Of a stretch of DNA of 64,000 bases, positions 24,054-32,466 are shown one piece after another. Position 1 is the first letter of the stretch. Every line of letters begins with the position of its first letter. Position numbers and translations under genes: made by a program. The notes beneath the pieces were generated by a model. That model made no database searches and was not told where the DNA came from. It worked only from the letters and a program-made list of their open reading frames with translations. This DNA is from Saccharothrix saharensis (GTDB lineage: Bacteria > Actinomycetota > Actinomycetes > Mycobacteriales > Pseudonocardiaceae): the NCBI RefSeq assembly GCF_006716745.1, contig NZ_VFPP01000001.1, forward strand, positions 6,025,386 through 6,089,385, in the 5' to 3' direction.

Positions 24054-25832
24054 GTGACGCGGCAGTTCAACACGGTCGGCATCGTCGGTCTCGGCACGAT
24101 GGGCGCCGGTATCGCCGAAGTCCTCGCCAGGACCGGCATCACTGTGGTGGCGGTGGACGTGGACGAAGCGGGCCTGGCCCGCGGCCGCGGTCACCTGGAC
24201 CACTCCACGGACCGCGCGGTGGCGGGCGGCAAGTTGTCGGCGGCCGAGCGTGACGCCACGTTGGGCCGCATCTCCTACGCCACGTCGCTGGACGCGTTGG
24301 CCGGGGTGGACCTGGTCGTCGAGGCGGTGCCGGAGCGGATCGAGCTGAAGGCGGCCGTGTTCGCCGAGCTGGACCGGATCTGCGGGCCCGACACGGTGTT
24401 CGCGTCGAACACGTCGTCGTTGTCGATCACCGAGATCGGTGTCCACACCGGACGGCCCGGCAAGGTCGTCGGGTTGCACTTCTTCAACCCGGCGCCGGTG
24501 CTGAAGCTGGTCGAGGTGATCCGCACGGTCGTCACCGAGCCGGACGTGGTGACCGACGTGGTCGCGTTCGCCGAGGGGCTGGGCAAGACGCCGGTCGTGA
24601 TCGGCGACCGGGCCGGGTTCATCGCGAACGCACTGCTGTTCGGGTACCTCAACCACGCGGTGCGGATGTACGAGTCCCGTTACGCGACAAGGGAAGACCT
24701 CGACGCGGCCATGCGGTACGGGTGCGGCTACCCGATGGGGCCGTTGGCCGTGCTGGACCTCATCGGGCTGGACACGGCCTACGAGATCCTGGACACGATG
24801 TACCACCAGTCCCGCAACCGGCTGCACGCGCCGGCGCCGCTGTTGAAGCAGATGATCACGGCCGGGTTGCTGGGCCGCAAGAGCGGGCGCGGCTTCTACA
24901 CCTACGACGGGCCGGACTCGCCGGTCGTCGTGCCGGACGTGCTGACCCCGGTCGCCGCCGCGGAGGGCGACGTCGCGCGCGAGGTCCAGCGGGTCGGCGT
25001 GATCGGCACCGGGACCATGGCCACGGGCATCGTGGAGGTGTTCGCCAAGCGCGGCTACGACGTGGTGCTGCGGGCGCGGTCGGAGGACAAGGCCGCCGCG
25101 GCCGTCGGCAAGGTGCGCAGGTCGCTGGAGAAGGCCGTCTCGCGGGGCAAGCTGTCGGCGGAGGACCGGGACGCCACGCTGGCCCGCGTCACGCCGGTGG
25201 TCGACTTCGCGGACCTGGCCGACTGCGACCTCGTGGTCGAGGCGGTCGCCGAGGAGCTGCCGATCAAGAAGGCGGTGTTCCAGGCGCTGGACGAGGTGTG
25301 CAAGCCGGGCGCGGTGCTCGCGACCACCACGTCCTCGCTGCCGGTCATCGAGTGCGCCGCCGCGACCGCGCGGCCCGGCGACGTCGTCGGCCTGCACTTC
25401 TTCAACCCCGCGCAGGTGATGAAGCTGGTCGAGGTCGTGGAGACCATCTCGACGTCCGCCGACGTCGTGGCCACCGCGCGCCGGGTGTGCCTGGACCTGG
25501 GCAAGGTGCCGGTGCACTGCGGCGACCGGGCCGGGTTCATCGTCAACGCGCTGCTGTTCCCGTACCTCAACGACGCGGTGAAGATGCTGGAGGCGCACTA
25601 CGCGTCGGCCGACGACATCGACAACGCGATGAAGGTCGGCTGCTCGTTGCCGATGGGGCCGTTCGAGCTGCTGGACGTGGTGGGGCTGGACGTGTCGCTG
25701 GCCATCGAGCGGACCCTGTACCTGGAGTTCCGCGAAGCCGGTTTCGCTCCCGCGCCGCTGCTGGAGCACCTCGTGAAGGCCGGGCGGCTGGGTCGCAAGA
25801 CCGGCAAGGGGTTCCGCGACTACGAGGTCTGA
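24054..25832 (+). CDS. tandem-fused 3-hydroxyacyl-CoA (3-hydroxybutyryl-CoA) dehydrogenase
   Basis: 592 residues made of two complete dehydrogenase units. Each has an NAD-binding Rossmann motif (VGIVGLGTMGAGIAEVLART at 8; VGVIGTGTMATGIVEVFAKR at about 318), the catalytic-His segment VGLHFFNPA (both copies), the RAGFI(A/V)NALLF helix, the YPMGPLAVLDLIGL or LPMGPFELLDVVGL lid, and a final LGRKSGRGFY/LGRKTGKGFR motif. A normal enzyme of this family is about 285 residues and works as a dimer, so this is an internal duplication making a covalent dimer. It oxidises 3-hydroxyacyl-CoA or, in the anabolic direction, reduces acetoacetyl-CoA for the ethylmalonyl-CoA route. GTG start follows GGGAGG. Confidence 0.92.
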   Translation: MTRQFNTVGIVGLGTMGAGIAEVLARTGITVVAVDVDEAGLARGRGHLDHSTDRAVAGGKLSAAERDATLGRISYATSLDALAGVDLVVEAVPERIELKAAVFAELDRICGPDTVFASNTSSLSITEIGVHTGRPGKVVGLHFFNPAPVLKLVEVIRTVVTEPDVVTDVVAFAEGLGKTPVVIGDRAGFIANALLFGYLNHAVRMYESRYATREDLDAAMRYGCGYPMGPLAVLDLIGLDTAYEILDTMYHQSRNRLHAPAPLLKQMITAGLLGRKSGRGFYTYDGPDSPVVVPDVLTPVAAAEGDVAREVQRVGVIGTGTMATGIVEVFAKRGYDVVLRARSEDKAAAAVGKVRRSLEKAVSRGKLSAEDRDATLARVTPVVDFADLADCDLVVEAVAEELPIKKAVFQALDEVCKPGAVLATTTSSLPVIECAAATARPGDVVGLHFFNPAQVMKLVEVVETISTSADVVATARRVCLDLGKVPVHCGDRAGFIVNALLFPYLNDAVKMLEAHYASADDIDNAMKVGCSLPMGPFELLDVVGLDVSLAIERTLYLEFREAGFAPAPLLEHLVKAGRLGRKTGKGFRDYEV

Positions 25833-25891
25833 GGGGCCCGTTGCCCGGGCTGATGACGTGGCGGTTGTCGGCGTTTGGCATCGTGGTCACC

Positions 25892-26473
25892 ATGCGGCGT
25901 GTGGTGATCTCGCTCCTGGTGGCGGCGTTCGGTCTGACGAGCGCCTGCGCGTACACGGTCAACGGCACCCCGGTGGCGGAGCAGGTGCTCGACGTCGACC
26001 CGCCGTTCACGTCGGCCAAGCCCACCCCGACGGGGTCCGCGGACCCGTCCGACGAGCCCACCGGCGACGTCGAGGACATCTGCGCGTTGATGGGGTGGAA
26101 GGACCTGCCCTACGACGTGCCGGACAAGAGCGCCAAGCCGACGGAGACCGGCTACGACGACGCGTTCGACCAGTCGTGCAAGTGGCAGACCTCCGTCGGC
26201 TCGCTCGACGTCGGCGTGACGCTGCGGTTCCGCGAGGGGCGCGCGATCACGCTGGAGCAGAGCAACGGCGAGTTCGACCTCGGCGACCGGAAGGTCACCT
26301 ACTTCGACCGGACCACGGACACGTCCGTGCAGCCGTCGTGCGTGCTGGTGATGGACTACGCCGGGGGCGGGCTCGGGATCATCGTGATCGACGGGTCCGC
26401 CCGGTACGGCGCCATCTGCGACCAGGGCAAGAAGGTCGCCGAGGTGCTGCTGGCGAAGGAGCCCAACGGCTGA
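25892..26473 (+). CDS. DUF3558-like lipoprotein
   Basis: 193 residues starting MRRVVISLLVAAFGLTSACA with lipobox LTSA-C. After a Thr/Pro/Asp-rich linker, a single domain carries DICALMGWKDLPYDVPDK, FDQSCKWQT and VQPSCVLVMDYAGGGLGI, the spaced cysteines of the DUF3558 family. A related two-domain lipoprotein lies at 18332. It is separate from the dehydrogenase upstream (59 bp gap) and convergent with the FmdB gene. Function unknown. Confidence 0.75.
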   Translation: MRRVVISLLVAAFGLTSACAYTVNGTPVAEQVLDVDPPFTSAKPTPTGSADPSDEPTGDVEDICALMGWKDLPYDVPDKSAKPTETGYDDAFDQSCKWQTSVGSLDVGVTLRFREGRAITLEQSNGEFDLGDRKVTYFDRTTDTSVQPSCVLVMDYAGGGLGIIVIDGSARYGAICDQGKKVAEVLLAKEPNG

Positions 26474-26485
26474 GCGCGGGGTGGG

Positions 26486-26698
26486 TCAGCTGCAGCACCC
26501 GCCGCCGCAGCACCCGCCGCCACCACCTGCGGGCGCGTCGGCTTTGCCGCTCAGCCCGGCCATGGAGAGCAGCTTCACGGTGTCGTCGTGGCCGTTCGGG
26601 CACGGCGCGGGCGCGGAGGCTTCGTCCATCGACCGCTTCACGTCGAAGGTCGAGCCGCACGCCTTGCAGCGGAATTCGTAGGTTGGCACGTCGCTCAT
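26486..26698 (-). CDS. FmdB-family zinc-ribbon protein with a Cys-rich tail
   Basis: 70 residues: MSDVPTYEFRCKACGSTFDV opens the zinc ribbon; the second pair of ligands is CPNGH, with Cys and His rather than two Cys. The C-terminus ends GGGGGCCGGGCCS, a cysteine-rich tail common in actinobacterial FmdB proteins and possibly a metal ligand. The ATG overlaps the stop of the membrane-protein gene upstream, so the two are co-expressed. FmdB proteins are linked to regulation of amidase or formamide genes in older annotation; the function here is unknown. Confidence 0.82.
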   Translation of the reverse strand: MSDVPTYEFRCKACGSTFDVKRSMDEASAPAPCPNGHDDTVKLLSMAGLSGKADAPAGGGGGCCGGGCCS

Positions 26699-27111
26699 TG
26701 TCCCCGGCGCGGCGGGGACAGCACCAGCAAGGGCACCCCAACAGCGGACACCGCGGCGAGCAGCGTCAGCAACGGCAGGCTGTGCACCCAGCCGAGGCCG
26801 GCGGCGGCCAGGTGCGTGCCGGTGAACGTGGCCACCCACATCCGCGAACTCGGCCGCAGCCACACCGGCAGCAACGCCGACAGCGCGGTGACCAGCATCA
26901 ACATCGTGGTGCCGAGCAGCACGCCCTGCCGCAGCCCTCGCGGCTGGTTGACCGGCACATCCGGCTCCACCACGACCGACCGTGCCTCGTGACCAGGCAT
27001 GACGTTGGCGGTCGGCGGCTCGACCAGGAGGCCGCGCACCACCGGCATCAGCGTCACGGCCACTTCGACCGCCAGGAGAAGGGTTAATACGACCCGTTGC
27101 CACTTGCTCAC
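26695..27111 (-). CDS. multi-span membrane protein of unknown function
   Basis: 138 residues from GTG at 27111 ((M)SKWQRVVLTLLLAVEVAVTL). Four hydrophobic helices are visible, including GVLLGTTMLMLVTALSALLP, TGTHLAAAGLGWVHSLPLLT and LAAVSAVGVPLLVLSP. There is no recognised motif and no strong ribosome site. Its stop overlaps the FmdB start, marking a two-gene operon. Confidence 0.6.
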   Translation of the reverse strand: MSKWQRVVLTLLLAVEVAVTLMPVVRGLLVEPPTANVMPGHEARSVVVEPDVPVNQPRGLRQGVLLGTTMLMLVTALSALLPVWLRPSSRMWVATFTGTHLAAAGLGWVHSLPLLTLLAAVSAVGVPLLVLSPPRRGQ

Positions 27112-27163
27112 CCAGTGGACCGTAAGCCATCACCCGGGGCGAGCCCGGATACCCTCGTTCCTC

Positions 27164-27457
27164 GTGCCACGCCGTAACCGCCCGCAACGCCCACCCGAGC
27201 CCTCACCCGTCGGTGGGCACGGCTGGGCACGGGCCGAGAGCGCCCCGGACGGCGAGTGGCTGGTGCGCACCGTGTCCGGCAACGCCACCACCAAGACCTA
27301 CCGGTGCCCGGGCTGCGACCACGAGATCCGCCCCGGCACCCCGCACATCGTCGCCTGGCCCGCCGCCGACTACGGCTCCGTCGAAGACCGCCGCCACTGG
27401 CACCAGGGCTGCTGGTCGTCCCGAACCCGCCGCGGCCCCACCAGCCGCCGCTGGTGA
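27164..27457 (+). CDS. conserved actinobacterial protein with a Cys/His metal-site pattern
   Basis: 97 residues from GTG at 27164. After a basic N-terminus, the core reads GEWLVRTVSGNATTKTYRCP then GCDHEIRPGTPHIVAWP and RRHWHQGCW. The pattern C-x2-C-x9-H with a later H-x3-C suggests a bound zinc, like an HNH-related treble clef or knuckle. Homologues in actinobacteria are usually labelled ATP/GTP-binding protein without evidence. Function unknown. Confidence 0.65.
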   Translation: MPRRNRPQRPPEPSPVGGHGWARAESAPDGEWLVRTVSGNATTKTYRCPGCDHEIRPGTPHIVAWPAADYGSVEDRRHWHQGCWSSRTRRGPTSRRW

Positions 27458-27610
27458 CGCTCCGTACCCGATCGCCGGCCCCGACTGCCCTCGGTTCGGC
27501 CCCGACCGTGCTCAGCCCGACGCAGGTCGCCCTGTCGCCTGTCCCGCCCTGCCGATGGTCAACCGGGAGGGTTCGGCGGGTCGTCGGTTGGTCGGTGGGA
27601 CGATGTCGGG

Positions 27611-28369
27611 GTGGAGGGCGAGGTGCTGATCAAGGCCAACACCGTGTTGCCGGCCCGGCGCGAGGCGGTCACGTTGCGGACCGCTGACGGGCTGGCGCTG
27701 GTCGGTGAGTTGGCCCTGCCGGTCGACCGCGAGCCCTCGGCCACGCTGGTGTTGTTGCACCCGTTGCCGACGCACGGCGGGATGATGGACTCCCACCTCT
27801 ACCGCAAGGCGGCTTGGCGGTTGCCCGCGTTGGCCGGTCTGGCGGTGCTGCGGTTCAACACCCGGGGCACGCGCAGTGCGGCCGGGTGCAGTGAGGGCGC
27901 GTTCGACCACGCCGTGGGCGAGCGGCTGGATGTCGCGGCGGCCCTGGCGTTCGCGGCCGAACGGGGATTGCCCTCCGTGTGGCTTGTCGGCTGGTCGTTC
28001 GGCACCGACCTCGCCCTGATGCACGGGTGCGAGCCGGTGGTCGAGGGTGCTGTGTTGATCTCACCTCCTCTGCGGTGGAGCAAGGCCGAGCACTTGCGGA
28101 CGTGGGCCCGGTCGGGCAAGCCGGTGGTGTGCCTGGTGCCCGAGTTCGACACCTACCTGCCACCGGCCGAGGCCAGGCGGCGGTTCGGCGCGGACATCCC
28201 GACCGCGGACGTGGTCGACTTCCCCGGCGCCAAGCACCTCATGGTCGGGCACACCGAAGAGGTGCTGGACGCGATCGTGTCCGCGGCCGTGCCCGAGGTG
28301 CCCACGCCGTTGCCGCGCACCTGGTCCGGCCCCCACGAGCGGTATCAGGCGACCACCGTGACCTCCTGA
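27611..28369 (+). CDS. alpha/beta hydrolase, KAN... YghX/dienelactone-type small hydrolase
   Basis: 252 residues from GTG at 27611. The fold markers are LVLLHPLPTHGGMMDSHLYR (oxyanion loop), RFNTRGTRSAAGCSEGAFDH (the NxRGxGxS-like strand), and the nucleophile elbow VGWSFGTDLAL. The catalytic acid and His are probably in LVPEFDTYLPP and FPGAKHLMVGH. This pattern matches bacterial hydrolases annotated as alpha/beta-fold of YsgA/CocE-like origin; I cannot name a substrate. There is no signal peptide, and it is a single gene with its own leader. Confidence 0.78.
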   Translation: MEGEVLIKANTVLPARREAVTLRTADGLALVGELALPVDREPSATLVLLHPLPTHGGMMDSHLYRKAAWRLPALAGLAVLRFNTRGTRSAAGCSEGAFDHAVGERLDVAAALAFAAERGLPSVWLVGWSFGTDLALMHGCEPVVEGAVLISPPLRWSKAEHLRTWARSGKPVVCLVPEFDTYLPPAEARRRFGADIPTADVVDFPGAKHLMVGHTEEVLDAIVSAAVPEVPTPLPRTWSGPHERYQATTVTS

Positions 28370-28468
28370 CGCCGCCAGGACGGCGCTGAACCGTCGGTGC
28401 GCGGCTCGTCCGGTTCCTGGGTGGGAGTCATATGACGAAGCTGGCGAGGGGGTCCGACAATTCCGGGT

Positions 28469-29179
28469 ATGGAATCCGCTCCGCTCGTCCTGCTGCACGC
28501 CTTCCCGTTCGACTCCCGGATGTGGGACGGGGTGCGTGACCTGCTGAAACCGATCACGCCCGACCAGCGAGGCGGCCGGCGTTCACCCGATCTGGTGGCT
28601 GTTGCGGACGACGTGCTGCGGTTGCTCGACGAACGCGGGATCGAGCGGGCGGTGCTCGGCGGGTGCTCGATGGGCGGGTACGTGGCGATGGCCGTGCTGC
28701 GGCGTGACCCGTCCCGCGTGGCGGGGCTCGTGCTGGCCGACACGCGTGCCGGCGCGGACACCGACGAGGCGCGGGCCAACCGGCTGGCGATGGCGGCGCG
28801 GGTCGAGGCGGAAGGGCTCGGCTGGGTGCCGGACGCGGTCGTGGGCGGGCTGCTCGGGCCTGACGCGGGCGAGGCCGTGACCGGGCGGGTGCGTGAGCTG
28901 ATCCTCGACCAGGACCCGGCGGAAGTGGTGTGGGCGCAGCGGGCGATGGCCGTGCGGCCGGACTCGACGGACGTGCTGGCCGCGGTGGACGTGCCGGCGT
29001 TGGTGCTGGTCGGGGCGCACGACGCGCTCACGCCGCCGACGTCGGCACGGGAGTTGGTCGCGATGCTGCGGCACGGCGAGTACGTCGAGCTGCCGGGTGT
29101 CGGACACCTGACGCCGCTGGAGGCACCGGACGCGTTCGCCGCCGCCGTTCTCGACTGGCGACGGCGCGTCGGGGTGTGA
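28469..29179 (+). CDS. alpha/beta hydrolase (3-oxoadipate enol-lactonase-like)
   Basis: 236 residues beginning MESAPLVLLHAFPFDSRMWD. The nucleophile elbow is LGGCSMGGYVAMAVL (Ser), the acid is Asp in VLVGAHDALTPP, and the base is His in LPGVGHLTPLEAPDAF, all in order. The HAFPFDSRMW opening matches enol-lactonase and pimeloyl-carboxylesterase-like hydrolases. No aromatic-degradation genes lie nearby, so the enol-lactonase label is only by fold. A 22-bp repeat array starts 9 bp after the stop. Confidence 0.82.
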   Translation: MESAPLVLLHAFPFDSRMWDGVRDLLKPITPDQRGGRRSPDLVAVADDVLRLLDERGIERAVLGGCSMGGYVAMAVLRRDPSRVAGLVLADTRAGADTDEARANRLAMAARVEAEGLGWVPDAVVGGLLGPDAGEAVTGRVRELILDQDPAEVVWAQRAMAVRPDSTDVLAAVDVPALVLVGAHDALTPPTSARELVAMLRHGEYVELPGVGHLTPLEAPDAFAAAVLDWRRRVGV

Positions 29180-29188
29180 CGGCGTCGT

Positions 29189-29254
29189 CCTGAGCGTTGA
29201 ACTCAGGGGTCCTGAGCGTTCGACACTCGGGACCTGAGCGTTCGACTCTCGGGT
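29189..29254. repeat. three tandem copies of the 22-bp repeat, inverted orientation
   Basis: Units start at 29189, 29211 and 29233, the best copy reading CCTGAGCGTTCGACACTCGG. They fill the gap between two convergent genes and abut the stop codon of the FilP-like gene at 29254. The orientation is opposite to the array at 20950. Confidence 0.85.
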
Positions 29255-30450
29255 CAGCGCTTGGTTGGTTGGGGTTTGGGGCGCGCGATCTTCTGGGTGG
29301 GGCCGTCGGGGCCCGGCTTGGAGGTGTCCGCGGGGGGAGCCGGGGTGGAGGTCGGCTTGGCGGGGCTCACGCCCGAGCCCGTGCCGGAGGTCGGAGCGGC
29401 GGCCGGGGTCGGGGCCGGGGTGGGGGCGGCGGCCGGGGTGGGGGCGGGGCGTTCCTCGTCCAGGGGGTCCAGCAGAGGGGTGACGTCGTGCAGGGCGGAG
29501 CTCACGGCGTGCAGTTGCTGGGACAGGCGGTTGCGGAGTTGGCGCAGGGCGTCCACCTTCTGGGTGGCCTGGGTGACGCGGCGGTTCGCTTCTTCCGTCG
29601 CCTCCCGGACCCGGCGGTTCGCCTCGTCGGTCGCCTCCTGCACGCGCGCGGTGGCCTCGCTGATCGAGTCGTGCCGACGGCGGTTGGCCTCCTCCGTCGC
29701 CTCGCGCACCAGGCGCTGCGCCTCGGCGCTCGACGCGGCCTGCTCCTGCGCGATCTGGGCGCGCACCCGCGCGGCTTCCTCGGTCGCCTCCCGCACCCGG
29801 CGCTCGGCCTCGGCCTTCGACGACGCCTCCTGCTCGGCCAGCGTCTTCATCGACTCGACCCGCCGGGCCGCCATCGCGATCTCGAAGTCCTCCTCGACCG
29901 TGGTCCGGCGCTGCAGCGACTCCTCGTCCAACCGGGTCGCCTCGGCCCGCGCCTCGCCCACGATCCGGTCGGCCTCGGCCCGTGCCGTCTCCAGCACGCC
30001 CCGGTGCTCGGCCTCCATGTCGGCGCGCCGCTGGTCGAGCTCGGCGATCAGCTTCTCGTACCGGGTGCGCAGCACCCCCGCGTCGGCCTCGGCCTTGGCG
30101 CGGATGTGCCCGCCCTCGGCCTCGGCCCGCGCCTTGATCTCGTTGGCCTCGTCCTGCGCGAGCCGCAGCATCCGCTGCAACCGCTCGCTCAGCCCCTCCA
30201 GCGTGGTCGGCGGCAGCGACAGCCGCTCCACCTGGCCGCGCAGCTCCGCGATCTCCGACCGGGCCGCCTCGAGCTGCCGGGCCAGGTCGTTGGTCTGCGA
30301 CACCGCCGCGTCCCGGTCGGCCGCGAGCAGGCGCAGGTCGGAGTCGAGGCGTTCCAGGTGGTCCTCGACCTGGGCGCGGTCGTACCCGCGCTTGACGATG
30401 TCGAAGCCGGATCCCAGGGGGACGAGGTCACGGTCGTCGGCGAGGCCCAT
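29254..30450 (-). CDS. FilP/DivIVA-like coiled-coil cytoskeletal protein
   Basis: 398 residues from ATG at 30450. The N-terminus has a DivIVA-like segment, GSGFDIVKRGYDRAQVEDHL, nearly identical in plan to Streptomyces FilP/Scy. About 300 residues of uninterrupted coiled coil follow, with regular ATEEANRR-type heptad/hendecad repeats near 240-300. The tail (about 330-398) is Pro/Ala/Thr-rich, unlike FilP, and ends in basic PKPQPTKR. Such proteins form intermediate-filament-like structures supporting polar growth. In Streptomyces coelicolor, scy and filP neighbour mce, thiolase and meaB genes, as here (34-37 kb), which supports the assignment. Confidence 0.75.
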   Translation of the reverse strand: MGLADDRDLVPLGSGFDIVKRGYDRAQVEDHLERLDSDLRLLAADRDAAVSQTNDLARQLEAARSEIAELRGQVERLSLPPTTLEGLSERLQRMLRLAQDEANEIKARAEAEGGHIRAKAEADAGVLRTRYEKLIAELDQRRADMEAEHRGVLETARAEADRIVGEARAEATRLDEESLQRRTTVEEDFEIAMAARRVESMKTLAEQEASSKAEAERRVREATEEAARVRAQIAQEQAASSAEAQRLVREATEEANRRRHDSISEATARVQEATDEANRRVREATEEANRRVTQATQKVDALRQLRNRLSQQLHAVSSALHDVTPLLDPLDEERPAPTPAAAPTPAPTPAAAPTSGTGSGVSPAKPTSTPAPPADTSKPGPDGPTQKIARPKPQPTKR

Positions 30451-30519
30451 GCCGCTCACGCTACCCGCTCCCGATGTGCGGCGGTCACCCGAGCGCCGCA
30501 CATCGGGGGTGATTTCGCT

Positions 30520-31833
30520 TTAGACGCCCCGGAAACGGTTGATCGCGTCCAGGTGGGCGGCCCGCAGCTCGTGGTCGCGCACGCCCAGGCCCGCCTCCGG
30601 CGCCAGCGTCAGCACGCCGACCTTGCCCTGGTGGGCGTTGCGGTGCACGTCGTGCGCGGCCTGCCCGGTCTCCTCCATGGAGTACACCTTGGACAGTGTC
30701 GGGTGGATCTTCCCCTTGGCGACCAACCGGTTGGCCTCCCAGGCCTCCCGGTAGTTCGCGAAGTGCGAGCCGACGATCCGCTTCAGGTGCATCCACAGGT
30801 AGCGGTTGTCGTACTGGTGCATGTACCCGCTGGTGGACGCGCACGTCACGATCGTGCCGCCCTTGCGCGCCACGTACACCGACGCGCCGAACGTCTCCCG
30901 GCCCGGGTGCTCGAACACGATGTCCGGGTCGTCGCCGCCGGTCAGCTCACGGATCTTCGCGCCGAGCCGCTTCCACTCGCCGACGTCCTGCTCGTGCTCG
31001 TCCTTCCAGAACCTGAAGCCCTCGGCACTGCGGTCGATGATCAGCTCCGCGCCCATGCGCCGGCAGATCTCGGCCTTCTCCGGGGACGACACCACGCACA
31101 CCGGGGTGGCGCCGCCGTTGAGCGCGAACTGGGTCGCGTAGGAGCCGAGGCCGCCGGACGCGCCCCAGATCAGCACGGTGTCGCCCTGCTTCAGGTTCGC
31201 GCCGTTGGTCGACACGAGCTGCCGGTAGGCGGTGGAGTTCACCAGGCCGGGTGACGCCGCTTCCTCCCACGTCAGGTGGGCGGGCATCGGCATCAGCTGG
31301 TTGGCCTTGACCAGGGCGATCTCGGCGAGGCCGCCGTAGTTGGTCTCGAAGCCCCAGATGCGCTGCTCGGGGTCGAGCATGGTGTCGCTGTGCCCGTCCG
31401 GGTGCTCCAGCTGCACGTCGAGGCAGTGCGCCACGACCCGGTCGCCGGGCTTCCAGGTGTTCACGCCGGGGCCGGTGCGCAGCACCACGCCCGCCAGGTC
31501 GGAGCCCACCACGTGGAACGGCTGGTCGTGCCGGCCGCCGTACTTCTTGAGGAACGCGAACGTGGGCAGCGGCTCGAAGATCGAGGTCCACACCGTGTTG
31601 TAGTTGATGGCGCTGGCCATCACGGCGACCAGCGCCTCACCCGGGGCGAGCTCGGGCGTGGCGATCTCGTCGACGTGCAGTGACTTGCGCGGGTCCTTGT
31701 CCTTGGTGGCCAAGCCCTCGAACATCTTGACCTCGTCGGCGTGCACGGTCACGCCCCGGTAGCTCTCCGGTACGTCCAGCGATCCGATCGCGTCCAGTTC
31801 GTCCGCGAGGATCGCGTCGAGGATCTTCTGCAC
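30520..31833 (-). CDS. ccr: crotonyl-CoA carboxylase/reductase
   Basis: 437 residues from GTG at 31833, with GGGAGGG seven bases upstream; the TTG at 31848 is an artefact start. The medium-chain dehydrogenase fold shows ASAINYNTVWTSIFEP, the VGSDLAGVVLRTGPGVN segment, NADPH motif LIWGASGGLGSYATQFAL and FEHPGRETFGASVYV, which with YLWMHLKRIVGSHFANYREA is specific to Ccr rather than acyl-CoA reductases without carboxylation. The enzyme reductively carboxylates crotonyl-CoA to ethylmalonyl-CoA, feeding MeaA and supplying extender units for polyketides. A perfect GTTACCC/GGGTAAC operator lies about 75 bp upstream. Confidence 0.96.
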   Translation of the reverse strand: MQKILDAILADELDAIGSLDVPESYRGVTVHADEVKMFEGLATKDKDPRKSLHVDEIATPELAPGEALVAVMASAINYNTVWTSIFEPLPTFAFLKKYGGRHDQPFHVVGSDLAGVVLRTGPGVNTWKPGDRVVAHCLDVQLEHPDGHSDTMLDPEQRIWGFETNYGGLAEIALVKANQLMPMPAHLTWEEAASPGLVNSTAYRQLVSTNGANLKQGDTVLIWGASGGLGSYATQFALNGGATPVCVVSSPEKAEICRRMGAELIIDRSAEGFRFWKDEHEQDVGEWKRLGAKIRELTGGDDPDIVFEHPGRETFGASVYVARKGGTIVTCASTSGYMHQYDNRYLWMHLKRIVGSHFANYREAWEANRLVAKGKIHPTLSKVYSMEETGQAAHDVHRNAHQGKVGVLTLAPEAGLGVRDHELRAAHLDAINRFRGV

Positions 31834-31906
31834 GGCGTTCCCTCCCAATGGGGGCTTCGGGATGGTCGATGTGGCGGGCTCTAGAGGTCCACGCAGGTTG
31901 CCGGAG

Positions 31907-31922
31907 GTTACCCACGGGTAAC
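31907..31922. promoter_or_regulatory. GTTACCC-N2-GGGTAAC operator upstream of ccr
   Basis: GTTACCCACGGGTAAC is a perfect 7-bp inverted repeat with a 2-bp centre. It is the best copy of the GTTAC-N6-GTAAC motif in the window and lies in the ccr promoter region, reading leftward. The published AccR repressor of Streptomyces avermitilis binds a similar GTTAA-N6-TTAAC site at ccr and meaA2 promoters, as I recall. Confidence 0.65.
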
Positions 31923-32045
31923 CGATTCAGAACGCGAGCTGTGAGCCACTGCACTGGCTTTTCCCCCGATCGGTCCTTCTTGACCGGGCGGCCAACCAAG
32001 CGGACCATCGGAGGTGTCCGATCGAGGAGGACGGAGGTACGGGTC

Positions 32046-32408
32046 ATGACGAAGGCGTGGACCAGGTGGCAGGACTGGGCCGAGGTCGTCATCGGCGTCC
32101 TGGTGCTGCTGTCGCCCCTGGTGGTGGAGACGACCACCGGGGCCATGTGGACGATGATCGTGCTCGGCGCACTGATCGCCATCGACGGCCTCGCGTCGCT
32201 CGCGATGCCCGGGATGGTCTACGGCGAGTGGTTCCAGATGGTCCTGGGCGCACTGCTGTTCATCTCGCCGTGGGTGATGGGCTACAGCGACCTCGCGGGC
32301 GCGGCGTGGATCTCGTGGATCGGCGGCGTGCTGACGGTCGCCGCGGGCGCCATGGCGCTCCCGCTGGCCAATGCCGCCCACGGCCACCGGATCGCCGGCA
32401 CCGCCTGA
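32046..32408 (+). CDS. SPW-repeat membrane protein
   Basis: 120 residues from ATG at 32046. Two SPW-type repeats are visible: VIGVLVLLSPLVVETTTG and VLGALLFISPWVMGYSDLAG, each with the Ser-Pro pair inside a membrane helix, four helices in total. The family (PF03779) is membrane-bound and of unknown function, often next to regulators. A TetR gene starts 58 bp downstream on the same strand, suggesting joint transcription. Confidence 0.85.
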   Translation: MTKAWTRWQDWAEVVIGVLVLLSPLVVETTTGAMWTMIVLGALIAIDGLASLAMPGMVYGEWFQMVLGALLFISPWVMGYSDLAGAAWISWIGGVLTVAAGAMALPLANAAHGHRIAGTA

Positions 32409-32466
32409 GAGCGACGACAACCGGGCCCACGGCAGCCGCCGTGGGCCCGACCGGAGGGGCAACGCA

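Noticed and set aside
31834..31848. TTG at 31848 as the ccr start
   Set aside because: The GGGAGGG that follows it is the ribosome site for the GTG at 31833, and the extra residues have no family support.
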